NCBI RefSeq assembly: GCF_017347095.1
Contig: NZ_JADPRZ010000008.1
Span: 1 to 64,000 of the forward strand
Length of the DNA: 64,000 bases
Direction of reading: 5' to 3'
Source of the DNA: Sporosarcina sp. E16_8
Lineage (GTDB): Bacteria; Bacillota; Bacilli; Bacillales_A; Planococcaceae
This document shows positions 37,039 to 46,751 of this stretch, piece after piece. Position 1 is the first letter of the stretch, and each line of letters begins with the position of its first letter. The notes below the pieces were generated by a model. It was not told where the DNA came from. It saw only the letters and a program-made list of their open reading frames with translations, and did not search any database. A program made the translations under genes and the position numbers.

Positions 37039-38517
37039 CTACTTATTTAATGTCTTGATAAATCGTTCACACTCACTTTGTACTTTGAAAACGCCTGCAT
37101 CTCCAAGCACTTTGGCGAATTTAATTCCAAGTTCTTTTTCTAAAATGGGTTCAATTTGCTTTAGGTTTGATAATTCTTCATGGTTAACTTTGATTTGCGT
37201 TGCCCATTCTTGATGATAGGGGGCTACAGCACTTGTTTGACCTAGTAAAAACTTCTTGATTTCAGCTAATTCATCTTTCAGACGCGCTGGTAATACTGCA
37301 AGACCCATTACTTCAATAAGTCCAATATTCTCTTTTTTAATATGATGGACATCTGCATGGGGGTGGAAAATCCCTAGTGGATGTTCATCGGTTGTTCGAT
37401 TGTTGCGTAAGACAAGATCAAGTTCATACTTGTTAGCGCGCATTCGGGCAATCGGTGTGATTGTATTATGTGGGGTATCATTACTAAATGCTCTGATATC
37501 CGCTTCCTCATCACTATAATTTTTCCATGTGGTTAGGAAATGGTCAGCTGCTTGAATCAATGGCTCAATCTCATAGCTCTGCAAGCGAATGGTTGTTAAC
37601 GGCCATTCCAGGACAGATGCAGTTATGTTTGAAAAATTTTCTAACGTAAACGAAAATGCATTTGTTGCAGTTGTCATTGGGAAATCATAACTTCCTGCTT
37701 GATAATGATCATGATTCAAAATAGATCCACCGACAATAGGTAAATCGGCATTTGAACCAATAAAATAATGTGGGAATTTCTCTATAAAAGTAAGTAAGCG
37801 TTTAAAAGTGTCCTTACTAATTTTCATATCACGATGTTCTTCAGCAAGTAAAATACTATGTTCATTATAATATACATATGGTGAATATTGCAGATACCAA
37901 TTTTCATTTACAAGTGGCACTTGAATGATACGATGATTCGCCCTAGCTGGATAACCTGTTCGACCAGTATATCCTTCGTTATCTATGCATAATAAACATT
38001 TTGGATAATCAATATCATGTTTCAATTCGCTTTCTCTCTTGATTTGTTCAGGGTCTTTCTCCGGTTTTGACATGTTAATGGTAATATCCATTTCACCATA
38101 GATTGTTGCAGCTTTAAAATGGATATTTTTCTTGATGCGGTTCATCTGAATATAATTGCTGTTTTTACTTAATTCATAAAAATAGTCTGTTGCTTCTTTT
38201 GGGGAGTTACTATATTTTTTTCGGAAAATTTCATTGATAACAGAAGGCCTCGCTAAAAAGCAATTCATAATTTTTGCCGAAAGTATTTCTTTGTCATCAA
38301 AAACAGTGTCAATGACATTATTTTCGGTAGCATAGGCAATGACTTTGTCGAGTAGATTTGGAATTGAATCATCTGTTGCGCCTTCAGTTGTTGCAGGCAT
38401 AGATGCGAGATGGAGCAATGCAAGTACTTGGTTCGTCACATAAATCTGGTCAGCTTTATCGATTAATCCCACTTCGATGCCTTTTTGAATGATGCCTCTA
38501 ATATCAGAGTAAATCAT
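37039..38517 (-). CDS. galT: UTP-hexose-1-phosphate uridylyltransferase
   Basis: Exchanges UMP between UDP-glucose and galactose 1-phosphate. At 492 residues it belongs to the longer Firmicutes type of GalT. Segments seen are [24 protein letters not shown] and, toward the C-terminus, [20 protein letters not shown], which carries the histidines expected at the active site. The start overlaps the galE stop by four bases (ATGA), so translation is coupled. With galE, galK and galM it forms a complete Leloir operon. Confidence 0.95.
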   Translation of the reverse strand: MIYSDIRGIIQKGIEVGLIDKADQIYVTNQVLALLHLASMPATTEGATDDSIPNLLDKVIAYATENNVIDTVFDDKEILSAKIMNCFLARPSVINEIFRKKYSNSPKEATDYFYELSKNSNYIQMNRIKKNIHFKAATIYGEMDITINMSKPEKDPEQIKRESELKHDIDYPKCLLCIDNEGYTGRTGYPARANHRIIQVPLVNENWYLQYSPYVYYNEHSILLAEEHRDMKISKDTFKRLLTFIEKFPHYFIGSNADLPIVGGSILNHDHYQAGSYDFPMTTATNAFSFTLENFSNITASVLEWPLTTIRLQSYEIEPLIQAADHFLTTWKNYSDEEADIRAFSNDTPHNTITPIARMRANKYELDLVLRNNRTTDEHPLGIFHPHADVHHIKKENIGLIEVMGLAVLPARLKDELAEIKKFLLGQTSAVAPYHQEWATQIKVNHEELSNLKQIEPILEKELGIKFAKVLGDAGVFKVQSECERFIKTLNK

Positions 38518-39518
38518 TTAGCTGTCACGTCCTTCTTATAACCATTAGGGTTGTTGAGATGCCAGTTCCAAGCATCTTGAATGATTTTTTCAATCGAAGT
38601 CCGTGTTGGCTTCCAACCTAGAAGGATAGCTGCTTTATCAGAGCTTGCGATTAAGATACTAGGATCACCGGCACGGCGTTCGCCTGGTTTCTCAGGGATT
38701 TCTTTACCTGTAACTGCCCGTGCTGTATCAATCATTTCTTTGACTGAAAATCCTTGATTACTGCCAAGATTAAAAATATCGCTTTCCCCATCATTGTTTA
38801 AATAATTTAGTGCTAATAGATGCGCATTGATAAGGTCTTCTACATGAACATAATCTCGAATACATGTGCCGTCAGGCGTTTCATAATCTTCTCCGAAAAC
38901 AGTGATATGTGAACGTTGATCGAGTGCTGCTTCGAGAATGATTGGTACGAGATGTGTTTCGGGATGATGGTCCTCACCAATTTCTCCAGATTCTCGTGCA
39001 CCTGCAACATTGAAATAGCGTAATGCAACATAGCGAATGCCATAGGCTTGTTCGCACCATTTCATCATTTTTTCCATCGTCAGTTTTGTTTCCCCATAAG
39101 TACTTGTTGGATTGGTTGGCATCTCTTCTGTAATTGGGACAGATTCTGGCTCCCCATAAGTAGCTGCCGTGGATGAAAAAATAATTTTTCTGACAGTAAA
39201 CTCAGTCATGACTTGCAGTAATACTTGAGTACCGTAGACGTTATTATCAAAGTACTCCAATGGTTTTTCCATTGATTCACCGACAAGAGAATTCGCTGCA
39301 AAATGAAATACTGCATCAATGGATTCATTGGTAAATACATTCCGCATAAACGCGATGTCTCGACTATCACCTTCGTAGAAAATTGCATTGGGATGGACAG
39401 CTTCTCTGTGCCCAGTTTGTAGATTATCAATCACTACGACATCCATCTGTTGATCAATTAACTGATAAACCGCATGTGAACCGATATATCCAGCTCCACC
39501 TAGAACTAATACACTCAT
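38514..39518 (-). CDS. galE: UDP-glucose 4-epimerase
   Basis: Interconverts UDP-galactose and UDP-glucose with bound NAD. The 334-residue short-chain dehydrogenase has the glycine-rich [16 protein letters not shown] at the N-terminus, the catalytic [10 protein letters not shown] and Tyr-Lys motif YGETK, and the later RYFNVAGA and HVEDLINAH blocks. The gene starts right after galK (ATG 39518 next to the galK stop) and overlaps galT. Confidence 0.95.
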   Translation of the reverse strand: MSVLVLGGAGYIGSHAVYQLIDQQMDVVVIDNLQTGHREAVHPNAIFYEGDSRDIAFMRNVFTNESIDAVFHFAANSLVGESMEKPLEYFDNNVYGTQVLLQVMTEFTVRKIIFSSTAATYGEPESVPITEEMPTNPTSTYGETKLTMEKMMKWCEQAYGIRYVALRYFNVAGARESGEIGEDHHPETHLVPIILEAALDQRSHITVFGEDYETPDGTCIRDYVHVEDLINAHLLALNYLNNDGESDIFNLGSNQGFSVKEMIDTARAVTGKEIPEKPGERRAGDPSILIASSDKAAILLGWKPTRTSIEKIIQDAWNWHLNNPNGYKKDVTAK

Positions 39519-40700
39519 TTAGTACACTCCTTCGGTAAGTTCTCTTGCTCCGTCACCAATGGTAGCGGTATAAAATGATGCCTTATAACCAATTTTTTCA
39601 CTGTAGATTTTATTTACATTGTTCTTAAAGTTATCGACTTTGTCTGTTTCAACAATTGCAATCGCACACCCACCAAAGCCAGCGCCAGTCATGCGAGCAC
39701 CTACAATCCCTGGTTGATCCCATGCTGCTTGGACAATCGTATCAAGTTCGATGCCTGTTACTTCATAATCTCGTTGAAGGGATAGATGTGATTCATTCAT
39801 TAATTGTCCAAAGGCCTTTAAATTGCTTTGTTGTAGTTGTTGAAGGGCAACAACTGTACGTGCATTCTCATAGACAGCATGTTTTGCCCGCTTTTGGTTC
39901 GTAGTATTAGTAATGAGGTGTTTGTGTGATTCAAATTGTTCTATCGTCAAATCACCAATACTCTTTATTTGAAGGACTGTTTGCAAGTCTACCAAAGCTT
40001 GCTCACATTGAGCGCGGCGTTCATTGTATTTTGAACCAGCAAGTGTTCGTTGTTTATTAGTATTAATGATGATTATCACATGGTCAGCAAGCTCAATAGG
40101 TGCATAGTTGTAAGCTAATGTTTGGCAGTTTAATAGGATGGCATGCCCTTTTTTACCTTTACCGATTGCAAATTGATCCATAATTCCACTGTTGACACCG
40201 ATATAATCATTTTCTACTTTTTGCCCAAGTTGGATCAACTGTACACGATCAATATTTAAATCAAATAGTCCTTCTAAAAGGACGCCGGTGACCATTTCAA
40301 TAGAAGCAGAAGAGGACAGTCCGGCACCGTTAGGAATGTCACCATAAAATAAGATATCCATTCCAGTCGTTATTTCGAATCCACTTTCCCTCATATAGTT
40401 AATCATACCTTTAGGGAAATTCGCCCAATCATGTACTTCATTATAGTCTAAATCGGCAAGATCACATTCGATGGTTCCTATATGGGAAAAGTTTAACGAA
40501 TAAAAACGTAACTTTTGATCATCACGTTTTTGAGCAAGTGCGTATGTTCCAAATGAAATTGAGGCGGGGAACACATGGCCACCATTATAATCCGTATGTT
40601 CACCAATTAGATTAATTCGTCCTGGTGCAAAAAACATACGTGGTATATTGATAACGTTGAAGGTAGATTGGAATTCATCTAGTAAATTTGGTTTTTTCAA
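39519..40700 (-). CDS. galK: galactokinase
   Basis: Phosphorylates alpha-D-galactose at C1 with ATP. The 393-residue GHMP kinase has the galactokinase signature GRINLIGEHTDYNGG, the ATP-binding loop GAGLSSSASIE and the C-terminal GARMTGAGFGGCAIA. The start is TTG 40700 with the strong site AGGAGGTAG. First gene of galK-galE-galT-galM. The leader on the minus strand contains an AT-rich AAGTTAATAAGTTAA stretch that may be a repressor site. Confidence 0.95.
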   Translation of the reverse strand: MKKPNLLDEFQSTFNVINIPRMFFAPGRINLIGEHTDYNGGHVFPASISFGTYALAQKRDDQKLRFYSLNFSHIGTIECDLADLDYNEVHDWANFPKGMINYMRESGFEITTGMDILFYGDIPNGAGLSSSASIEMVTGVLLEGLFDLNIDRVQLIQLGQKVENDYIGVNSGIMDQFAIGKGKKGHAILLNCQTLAYNYAPIELADHVIIIINTNKQRTLAGSKYNERRAQCEQALVDLQTVLQIKSIGDLTIEQFESHKHLITNTTNQKRAKHAVYENARTVVALQQLQQSNLKAFGQLMNESHLSLQRDYEVTGIELDTIVQAAWDQPGIVGARMTGAGFGGCAIAIVETDKVDNFKNNVNKIYSEKIGYKASFYTATIGDGARELTEGVY

Positions 40701-41149
40701 GGTTGCTACCTCCTGAAGTTAATAAGTTAATTTAATTAAGTTGAGTGTACTATACATTGAGGCAATATTCAAACTAACTAGTCCGATTTTATTATATATT
40801 CGAGTTTGAAGACATGGTTCGATTAGCTGGAGACGGGGTTATCTATTAGACAACGATCAAAAGAAGAGTGTAGATTCAGGAAATACTGAAAGTAAGAGTA
40901 TAAAATCTTGTAAAGTAAATCATTTACATCTATCATATATGGTAGTTGATTATTCTGTTTGTTTTCTTGGCAAGCTAAACTAATCGACTAAAAATAGTAT
41001 AATTAGCGTAAAGAAAAATGAGAGGATAATAAATATATAAACTTTTATTACGGATGACTTTTTATTATTGATTGGTACAGCGAAAGAATTACAAATTATC
41101 GATTAAAATAGCCAATAGAGTAGAAGTGAATTTTACAAGATAAGAAGCT
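40701..41149. other. gene-free stretch between galK and the uxaC remnant
   Basis: It contains the galK promoter on the minus strand (a TATAGT -10-like box near 40750) and AT-rich DNA. No frame, terminator or clear repeat was seen. Part of it may be the unrecognisably decayed 5' end of uxaC or its promoter. Confidence 0.4.
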
Positions 41150-41563
41150 AACTAGTATATCTGTACTATTGCTAGGCGGGGATCTCTATAAATAGAGAGT
41201 TGTATTGCAAATGGCATTGATGAGAGGGCTACAAAGGAAGAGGTAGTAGCTGTTTTTCTGAAATGACTACACGCTGGAAATTAGCTGCAAGAGAAATTAA
41301 ACAGTATAAAACCTATACATTACTAGCATTAGGTGAATTATATGCGGACAAAGGTTAGGTGACGCGAATGCATCTAAGTGCCTTTAGGGATAACAATACT
41401 AGAATGCCTCGTTTGCTTGGTCCAGATACTGGTTTTGATTCTATTGGTAATTTAATCATCGCTAATAAAGGAAGAAAGTTAAGTACCAATGAATATGGAG
41501 TTACTAGAAAAATATGATGCAAATAGTTACTATGAAAATTCAAATCGTTATTTTGGACTTTAA
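41150..41563 (+). pseudogene. uxaC: remnant of glucuronate isomerase gene uxaC
   Basis: Three pieces of UxaC are readable in order. First SVLLLGGDLYK, a stop in place of the conserved Trp, and then, after a frameshift, NGIDERATKEE, matching the family's GDHYKWRAMRANGI region. Second, LGELYADKG followed by [20 protein letters not shown] and TGFDSIGN, matching the GWVMQLHIGALRNNNTRM and [13 protein letters not shown] region. Third, the C-terminus ENSNRYFGL and a stop at 41561, matching the usual NAxRYF ending. A full UxaC has about 470 codons; this remnant has about 135, with stops, frameshifts and two large internal deletions. It cannot be functional. Confidence 0.8.
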
Positions 41564-41620
41564 GATACATTAATTTGAATTAAATCGTTGAAAATAGTAG
41601 ATAAAGAGAGGATGTATAAC

Positions 41621-43030
41621 ATGTCGAAACAACAAATTGGTGTAATTGGTTTAGCTGTTATGGGGAAAAACTTGGCGCTTAATATTGAAAGTAGAGGGTA
41701 TTCTGTTGCTGTCTACAACCGTACAGCTGCAAAAACAGATGAGTTTTTGGGAAATGAAGCAGTAGGCAAGAACTTTTTCGGTGCCAAGGGTATTGAAGAA
41801 TTTGTTAACTCATTGGAAGTACCGCGTAAAATTATGCTAATGGTTCAAGCAGGACAAGCAACAGATGCAACAATAGCATCCTTACAGCCGTATCTTGAAA
41901 AGGGGGATATCCTGATTGATGGAGGAAATACTTTATTCGAAGATACGATTCGCCGCAACAAAGATTTAGAGAAAACAGGCATCCATTTCATTGGTACAGG
42001 GGTTTCTGGGGGAGAAGAAGGTGCGCTAAAAGGTCCTTCGATTATGCCAGGTGGCCAAAAAGAAGCATATGATCTAGTTGCACCTATTTTTGATGCGATT
42101 GCTGCACGAGTAGATGGTGAATCTTGTAGTACATATATTGGGCCTGATGGTGCAGGGCATTATGTGAAAATGGTGCACAACGGGATTGAGTATGGGGATA
42201 TGCAATTAATCGCAGAGGCCTATTTCATATTGAAGCATGTCCTTGATCTTGATGTACAAGAACTACATGAAGTCTTTTCAGTATGGAATAAAGGCGAATT
42301 GGATAGTTACCTAATTGACATTACTGCCGAGATTTTTACAAAAATAGATGAAGAAACAGGTCAACCACTTGTTGATGTTATTTTAGATAAAGCAGGCCAA
42401 AAAGGGACAGGAATGTGGACAAGTAAAAATGCCTTGGATTTAGGCGTTCCACTACCATTAATTACTGAATCCGTATTTGCACGTTGCATATCTGCGATGA
42501 AAGATGAACGTGTCAGAGCAAGCAAAGTGTTAGCGGGGCCTGAGGTAGGCAGCTATGAAGGTAATAAAGAGGAACTCATTGAAGCCGTAAGAAAAGCATT
42601 ATATATGAGTAAAATTTGTTCCTATGCACAAGGTTTTGCACAAATGCGCGCGCAATCTGTAGAAAGTGGCTGGAATCTTCGCTATGGCGATATTGCGATG
42701 ATTTGGCGTGGTGGTTGCATTATCCGTGCTCAATTCCTGCAAAACATTAAAGATGCCTATGATCAAGACCCAAATCTAGAAAACTTATTGTTAGATGCTT
42801 ACTTTAAAGAAATTGTAGTAGGTTATCAATCTGCATTACGCGAAGTCGTATCAGTTGCAGTTAAACAGGGTATTCCCGTGCCATCATTCTCAAGTGCAAT
42901 TGCTTATTATGATAGCTATCGTTCAGAAAATCTTCCTGCAAATCTAATTCAAGCACAGCGCGACTACTTTGGCGCTCATACGTATGAGCGTAAGGATAAA
43001 GAAGGATCATTCCATACAAACTGGTTCTAA
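41621..43030 (+). CDS. gndA: 6-phosphogluconate dehydrogenase, decarboxylating
   Basis: Oxidative pentose phosphate enzyme converting 6-phosphogluconate to ribulose 5-phosphate, CO2 and NADPH. The 469-residue protein has the cofactor motif [14 protein letters not shown] followed by NRT (NADP preference), the substrate block [21 protein letters not shown]-like segment near 125-145, the catalytic [13 protein letters not shown] and the C-terminal HTNWF. ATG 41621 follows AGAGAGGATG. The gene is intact although it is flanked by decayed uronate genes on both sides, which suggests it is the one part of the old locus still needed. Confidence 0.95.
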   Translation: MSKQQIGVIGLAVMGKNLALNIESRGYSVAVYNRTAAKTDEFLGNEAVGKNFFGAKGIEEFVNSLEVPRKIMLMVQAGQATDATIASLQPYLEKGDILIDGGNTLFEDTIRRNKDLEKTGIHFIGTGVSGGEEGALKGPSIMPGGQKEAYDLVAPIFDAIAARVDGESCSTYIGPDGAGHYVKMVHNGIEYGDMQLIAEAYFILKHVLDLDVQELHEVFSVWNKGELDSYLIDITAEIFTKIDEETGQPLVDVILDKAGQKGTGMWTSKNALDLGVPLPLITESVFARCISAMKDERVRASKVLAGPEVGSYEGNKEELIEAVRKALYMSKICSYAQGFAQMRAQSVESGWNLRYGDIAMIWRGGCIIRAQFLQNIKDAYDQDPNLENLLLDAYFKEIVVGYQSALREVVSVAVKQGIPVPSFSSAIAYYDSYRSENLPANLIQAQRDYFGAHTYERKDKEGSFHTNWF

Positions 43031-43164
43031 GAGGAAAAGTACTGAGCCCTGATTGCAGGTGGGTGACTCTAATTGGTTTTAGTTGCGAGGTGTAATTATT
43101 AGTATTGATAGTGCACTCGACAATGAAAGGGCTGCTTCCCGTATATCAGAGCAAAATATAAGGA

Positions 43165-43206
43165 AAAATAGACCTCCCTTCTATAGATGGGGAGGTCTAT
43201 TTTTTA
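43165..43206 (+). terminator. terminator downstream of gndA
   Basis: AAATAGACCTCCC pairs with GGGGAGGTCTATTT around a short loop, followed by a T run. It lies about 135 bases past the gndA stop codon. Confidence 0.8.
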
Positions 43207-43296
43207 TTGCTATATATTCGACACTACTTATTTGGTGATAACTAGGTGATACATCTCACGAGTGTAACGAATAAATCTAGCGAAGGAGCTACACTA

Positions 43297-43425
43297 ATGA
43301 AAGTCAGCACAATAGCACCGCATCCTGCAGGCGCCGGAGCAATAAGACTTAGGAAGGATGCAGTTCAATCCATCCCTAGTGATCTTCTGGCGGGCTTATT
43401 GCGTGAGGCCATCGCCAAGCGATAA
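43297..43425 (+). other. short frame with hairpin, probably not a gene
   Basis: A 42-codon frame starts with MKVSTIAPHP after a CGAAGGAGC site. It overlaps a hairpin made by GCATCCT (from about 43319) and AGGATGC (about 43354) that looks like a small palindromic element. It lies in a run of decayed genes, so I doubt that it is translated usefully. Confidence 0.25.
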
Positions 43426-43489
43426 AGTGGTTTTGGAAGAACATTTTAATTGTTAAGTGCTGACTATATAGTTGCAATTTAGATAGAAT

Positions 43490-43643
43490 TGCTTCGTTTA
43501 TGGGGCACACATCTATGAATCGCTTTGGTGATCCGAAACAATTGAACGGAATGGTCCATTGGCTTGTATCAAATCGTGCATCTAGCTTTGTAACAGGAGC
43601 ACTATCACATTCCATTAACCACATCCGGGTTTGGGTGAACTAG
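43490..43643 (+). pseudogene. 3' remnant of a UxuB-type reductase gene (SDR family)
   Basis: The readable piece MNRFGDPKQLNGMVHWLVSN and RASSFVTGALSHSI matches the C-terminal end of short-chain dehydrogenases, whose usual pattern is RxGxPEEL...WLxSDxASSFVTG. Among these, the fructuronate reductase of Bacillus (YjmF/UxuB) is the best fit given the uxaC remnant 2 kb upstream. The rest of the gene is missing and the terminal GG-dipeptide region is garbled. Confidence 0.6.
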
Positions 43644-43732
43644 ATCCACTAGAAATTGAAAGGTCATCTGTAGGAGCAATTAAAGACGTGGTAGGTAAGG
43701 AGAATATAAGGCAAGAAGAACTTCTAACATGA
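43628..43732 (+). pseudogene. short unidentified gene fragment
   Basis: An open piece reads LDPLEIERSSVGAIKDVVGK followed by ENIRQEELLT and a stop. The AIKDVVGKENI pattern resembles the N-terminus of FAD-linked glycolate-oxidase-type enzymes, but there is too little to decide. It overlaps the UxuB remnant in another frame. Confidence 0.25.
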
Positions 43733-43828
43733 GGGGATTCTTGTGTGATCCATTCATTTATTTGTGTGAATGAAAACTATAAGCCTTTATCTCCAGCCAC
43801 TAAATGGCCATCAAATAAAATTAACAAA

Positions 43829-43869
43829 GAAAAAGCTCCTTCATTTGAGAGTGCTCAACTGAAGGAGGA
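43829..43869 (-). terminator. terminator of the Cof-type HAD gene
   Basis: On the minus strand CCTCCTTCA pairs with TGAAGGAGC, followed by TTTTTC, just after the stop codon at 43880. Confidence 0.75.
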
Positions 43870-43879
43870 TTATTTTAAG

Positions 43880-44746
43880 TTAAACCTGAAGTTGCAAGAT
43901 AGCTCGGATTGCCAATCCAACACCATCATGTTCATTTGTGGTTGTAATTTCAGTGCAAGCGGCTTTAATTTCTGCAGGGGCATTACCCATAGCAACAGAG
44001 CGTCCTGCACGTTCCATCATTGATAAATCATTATAGCTATCACCAATTACCATGACATTAGCCATTGAGATATCTTTACTCTTGGCATATTTTTCAACTG
44101 CTATTCCTTTTTGTGCATTGATATCTGTAATCTCTAGATTTCCCGCTCCTGAAGAACTGATAGCAAGTCCAGGTAACAGTTGAAGTGCTTTTCTAGCCTT
44201 ATCTAAATTCACTCTATTAAAAGACGTTCCAAATACTTTATAAATTTCACTTCCGCGTTGGTTAATGAGCTCATTATAAGAATCAACTTGGCGGATATAA
44301 CCTCGTTCTACTCTATTCATTACTTCTTGCCGGATTTTATCCACTGCGGGGATTTGGTTAGCTGCTTCAGCAAGTTGAATGAAAGTATCGATTTGATCTT
44401 CAATACTGTTAATATAAATTAGCGTATCAATAAATAGTTGATAATCTATTGTGTGAGCATCTAAAATAGATGTTATTTGTGAGATGTTATTTTCATCTAT
44501 ATGGGTTGCAGAAAGCAAATCCCCAAATGAATCTCTAATTTCTGCTCCATTAAGACAAATGTATGAAAGATCCAAACCACTATCACTAATAGGACCATAG
44601 GCCTCCGAGAAACCTCTTCCAGTAGCGATTACAACCTCAATTCCATTGGACTGTGCGGCTAAAATTGCTTGTTTGTTTTTAGTACTGATGGTGTGGTCAG
44701 GACTCAATATTGTTCCATCCATATCAATTGCAATTAGGCGTATCAT
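43880..44746 (-). CDS. Cof-type HAD sugar-phosphate phosphatase
   Basis: A 288-residue HAD hydrolase of the IIB (Cof/YidA) group. Motif I LIAIDMDGTILSP near the N-terminus gives the nucleophile and acid/base aspartates; motif II is VIATGRG, and motif III/IV is VMVIGDSYNDLSMMERAG with VAMGNAP following, typical for Cof proteins. AAAGGGG precedes ATG 44746; the frame runs 20 codons further without a better site. These enzymes dephosphorylate various sugar phosphates; the substrate is unknown. It is transcribed alone, against the neighbouring plus-strand genes. Confidence 0.85.
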   Translation of the reverse strand: MIRLIAIDMDGTILSPDHTISTKNKQAILAAQSNGIEVVIATGRGFSEAYGPISDSGLDLSYICLNGAEIRDSFGDLLSATHIDENNISQITSILDAHTIDYQLFIDTLIYINSIEDQIDTFIQLAEAANQIPAVDKIRQEVMNRVERGYIRQVDSYNELINQRGSEIYKVFGTSFNRVNLDKARKALQLLPGLAISSSGAGNLEITDINAQKGIAVEKYAKSKDISMANVMVIGDSYNDLSMMERAGRSVAMGNAPAEIKAACTEITTTNEHDGVGLAIRAILQLQV

Positions 44747-44913
44747 AATTGTCCCCTTTCTTAGTACATAGAGACTGATAATACCAATGAATGCGATATA
44801 TATCAACTTGCCAGTTCGACAGAGTTTTTTCTAACCCTAGCCAAAAAATATCGAAAATAAGAATAATCTGATGAAATGATTGAAAATGTCCTAACGAATC
44901 CTATAGAGATTTT

Positions 44914-45208
44914 AACCAGGCCAACTTAACGGGTGTATTTGAAAAGAATGTTGAAGAGTTGTTTACAAATGATGTTCATCTGTAAGAAAATGACAATCGC
45001 ACAGATGCTTACTGCGCAAGCTTGGTTAATCGATATGGATTTGGTTTAATGGCGATAAGCATTAGTTCTACATTCGATTTTTGGACTACTTAAATATGAT
45101 GTTACTGATTTTAAGAAAAGAGATTGTATTGTCCGACAGTCGGATGAAAAGCGCAATGGGGTATGTTCAATTTATGCGGCCAAAGACAATCGGAAACAAT
45201 TAGTATAA
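44914..45208 (+). pseudogene. decayed gene, possibly a PfkB-type sugar kinase
   Basis: Coding-like stretches in one main frame, broken by stops, include LTGVFEKNVEELFTNDVHL, TDAYCASLVNRYGFGLMAIS and a third piece with VTDFKKRD. The order and the YGFGLMAIS segment faintly recall 2-keto-3-deoxygluconate kinases. That would fit the uronate remnants nearby, but the match is weak. The rest of the 44747-45388 gap shows nothing else. Confidence 0.3.
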
Positions 45209-45388
45209 CTTTCAACCTTTCGCGAATTAAACTAAATTATCCGTGTACTCAACTAGAGAGATTAATGATAGTATAAAAGCTAAAGAGTGTTTCTTATATT
45301 TGAAAAAATGGCTTTAGGAAGTTCACCTCTTCAAGAAAAAGCGAAAAGTCATTGCAACTGCAAAGGTTAATATATATCCCCTAGTCAA

Positions 45389-45483
45389 AGTGGTTTATCC
45401 TATCAGGAAAAACCACGTTGGTTGATAGTGATAATATTTGTACTACCATCAAAGTAGGGATGTCCCTGTTCTGTCACTTTGAT
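45389..45483 (+). promoter_or_regulatory. inverted repeats before the ROK regulator gene
   Basis: GTGGTTTATCC (45389-45399) faces GGAAAAACCAC, an imperfect 27-base inverted repeat without a T tail. Further on, ATCAAAGT (45448-45455) faces ACTTTGAT (45476-45483) with the perfect AGGGATGTCCCT inside. Either could be the operator of the regulator that follows. Confidence 0.4.
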
Positions 45484-45507
45484 TATTAAAATAATAGGGG
45501 GGTTAAT

Positions 45508-46668
45508 ATGCGGCAAGGCACATTCCGGTGGATGAAATCGGTAAATAAGTCTATTATATTAAATAAAATACGGGCCGACGCACCCATCTCTAGGGCGCAA
45601 ATTGCCAAAGAGACAAAACTAACGCCACCAACAGTTAGTAGTAATGTGAAAGAGTTGATTGATCAAGGGATTGTGATAGAAAGCAAGCTTGGTGAGTCTC
45701 AAGGCGGCCGAAAGCCAACGATGCTCTTAATCAATAATCAAGGTTTCTATGTTGTTGGAGTAGATGCGGGACCGGAAATGATAGAGTGTATCCTTACCGA
45801 TTTATCTGGGGAAATTATTAAGCGAACTTCAAATAAGTTGACCACACCGATAACAAATACCGAGTTTCTGGCTGTTTTAAAAGAATGTATTCACAGTTGT
45901 TTACAAGGTATATCTACTACTCGTAAAAAAATTATTGGAATAGGTGTCGCAATGCATGGTGTTGTTGACGTTGGAGCAGGTACTTCACTGTTTGCTCCTA
46001 TTTTAGGTTTGACCAATATCCCGATTAAGGAAGAACTTGAAAAGGAATTTGAACTAGTAGTCAAAGTAGAAAACGATGCACGCGCAATGGCACTCGGGGA
46101 ATCTTGGTTTGGAGATCATGGTGAATTAACAAGTATGTTGGTTATGAATATTGGACGTGGTGTTGGCGCTGGGCTTGTCATTGATGGAAAGTTATACCAC
46201 GGGGCACAAGATATTGCCGGTGAAGTGGGACATATGACAATTGATTTGTACGGTGAAATTTGTGAGTGTGGTAATCGTGGATGTTTGCAAACGTTTACAA
46301 CCGGCCCAGCAATTGCTAGACGTGCAATGAAGGGGATATCTCCTGATCCAATCACTGCTGAGAAAGTATATGAATTAGCTATAGGTGGTAATGATGAGTT
46401 TGCGACCATACTTAAGGAAACCGGAAGAGTGATTGGGATAGGTTTAACAAATTTAATACATATTATTAATCCGCAAAAAATTGTTCTTGGTGGTGGGGTA
46501 ACAAAGGCCGAAGAACTAATTTTACCAGTCATACTAAAAACGATTGAAGAGCGTGCATTGACACCACGGGCAAAACAGACTGAAGTAACCATAACTAAAC
46601 TTGGTGATGATGCAACACTTATTGGTGCTGTGTCTTTACTTTTAGTAGATGTATTTGACCCAAATTGA
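45508..46668 (+). CDS. ROK-family transcriptional repressor (XylR/NagC type)
   Basis: A 386-residue regulator. Residues about 15-75 form a winged HTH (VNKSIILNKIRADAPISRAQ, then AKETKLTPPTVSSNVKELID), followed by a ROK domain with VGVDAGPEMIECIL, the GAGLVIDGKLYHGAQDIAGE segment and the zinc cluster CECGNRGCLQTF. The first sugar-kinase phosphate motif is not a proper DxGGT, so it should sense sugar rather than phosphorylate it. GGGGGG lies before the ATG. Next to the gal and pgcA genes it may control galactose or glucose-phosphate metabolism, or be the leftover regulator of the lost uronate genes. Confidence 0.85.
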   Translation: MRQGTFRWMKSVNKSIILNKIRADAPISRAQIAKETKLTPPTVSSNVKELIDQGIVIESKLGESQGGRKPTMLLINNQGFYVVGVDAGPEMIECILTDLSGEIIKRTSNKLTTPITNTEFLAVLKECIHSCLQGISTTRKKIIGIGVAMHGVVDVGAGTSLFAPILGLTNIPIKEELEKEFELVVKVENDARAMALGESWFGDHGELTSMLVMNIGRGVGAGLVIDGKLYHGAQDIAGEVGHMTIDLYGEICECGNRGCLQTFTTGPAIARRAMKGISPDPITAEKVYELAIGGNDEFATILKETGRVIGIGLTNLIHIINPQKIVLGGGVTKAEELILPVILKTIEERALTPRAKQTEVTITKLGDDATLIGAVSLLLVDVFDPN

Positions 46669-46751
46669 ATTTTCTACTAAACTAGGATAGATAGCTATGA
46701 GAAGAGTCTGAATAGAACGATTTTTTATCATTATTTTAGGAGGTCATTCAT

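Noticed and set aside
41263-41358. 31-codon frame as a small gene
   Set aside because: It is part of the uxaC remnant, in register with its other fragments.
43745-44023. 92-codon plus-strand frame
   Set aside because: It overlaps the terminator and 3' end of the well-supported minus-strand HAD gene, and its protein has no regular character.
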